Source: Treponema sp.
GTDB lineage: Bacteria > Spirochaetota > Spirochaetia > Treponematales > Breznakiellaceae
Length of the DNA: 34,036 nt
Assembly (NCBI GenBank): GCA_009784975.1
Contig: WQXG01000035.1
Location: forward strand, 1-34,036
Direction of reading: 5' to 3'
How positions within the stretch are numbered: position 1 is the stretch's first letter; the number at the start of each line of letters is the position of its first letter. Below, piece by piece: positions 33,865 to 34,036 of this stretch. The translations under genes and the position numbers were made by a program. The notes under the pieces are model-generated. The model had not been told where the DNA came from, did not search any database, and saw nothing but the letters and a program-made list of their open reading frames with translations.

Positions 33865-34036
33865 TCAATCAGGTTTTTCACTTTCCAGAAGTATCTTTTG
33901 AACGCCATCAATCACTGGTATTAAGGAAGAGTACGGCTCTGGAATATTTGTGTCTAGCCGATAAGTTGCGACTCCCATCGGTTTATCGTAATCTTGTACT
34001 GCAAGTTCTACTACTGTTCGGTTCATTTCTTGACAG
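33865..34036 (-). CDS. C-terminal end of a DUF1016/YhcG-like PDDEXK nuclease-domain protein (partial)
   Basis: Only the last 56 residues and the stop (33865-33867) are in the window; the gene continues beyond the right edge. They read ...CQEMNRTVVELAVQDYDKPMGVATYRL, then NIPEPYSSLIPVIDG to the end. This matches the conserved C-terminus of DUF1016 proteins (INxTIVELAL....KPMGVATYRL....P..L...LP). Those proteins carry a PDDEXK-type nuclease domain and occur near restriction systems and mobile DNA. It is convergent with the large split gene, 29 nt from its stop. Confidence 0.7.
   Translation of the reverse strand, partial: CQEMNRTVVELAVQDYDKPMGVATYRLDTNIPEPYSSLIPVIDGVQKILLESEKPD

Overview
The window looks like chromosomal DNA from a spirochaete, most likely a gut-type, fermentative Treponema relative. 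This is inferred from gene content (a long-form pyruvate kinase, an indolepyruvate oxidoreductase operon, a degenerate HD-GYP protein, spirochaete-type lipoproteins and large orphan proteins), from moderate GC with AT-rich islands, and from the lack of any plasmid or phage backbone. No rRNA, tRNA, CRISPR array, transposase or integrase is visible.

Layout. (1) 1-2640, minus: a membrane protein, an AlaA-type aminotransferase and a TupA-like tungstate-binding lipoprotein that has lost its middle. (2) 2721-6809: a degenerate HD-GYP protein and a CNNM/CorC-type transporter, converging with an aldose 1-epimerase; then a secreted DUF2147 protein. (3) 6810-8018: an accessory island in which one AT-rich gene lies between two long imperfect palindromes. 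(4) 8036-12191: the Mn exporter MntP, an HNH nuclease, a NapH-like iron-sulfur membrane protein and a CrtI-like FAD protein. (5) 12192-14201: an AT-rich, decaying region with a gene remnant, an overlapping pair of orphan genes, and an antitoxin-like gene overlapping an internally deleted nucleotidyltransferase toxin gene, bounded by short repeats. (6) 14202-18889: an antiporter fused to a PTS EIIA domain, then ClpB. (7) 18886-24475, minus: a tight cluster of a membrane-anchored beta-propeller protein, a TPR/SLH-like lipoprotein and pyruvate kinase. (8) 24516-26016: a tandem repeat, a tiny protein divergent from an XRE regulator, and a SPOUT methyltransferase. (9) 25988-30741, minus: an overlapping operon of an MFS carrier, IorA, IorB and phenylacetate-CoA ligase, which together fit oxidative fermentation of aromatic 2-oxo acids to aryl acids with ATP gain. 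(10) 30813-33835: a roughly 1000-residue orphan protein split by a frameshift. (11) The right edge holds the C-terminus of a DUF1016/YhcG-type nuclease-domain protein.

Three patterns recur. Several genes have a TATAAT-like box exactly 6-8 nt before the ATG and no Shine-Dalgarno, suggesting leaderless transcripts. Two genes keep both ends but have lost the middle. Short tandem duplications of 12-18 nt occur inside three genes and just upstream of one of them. All functional names come from motif recognition by eye, without database searches.
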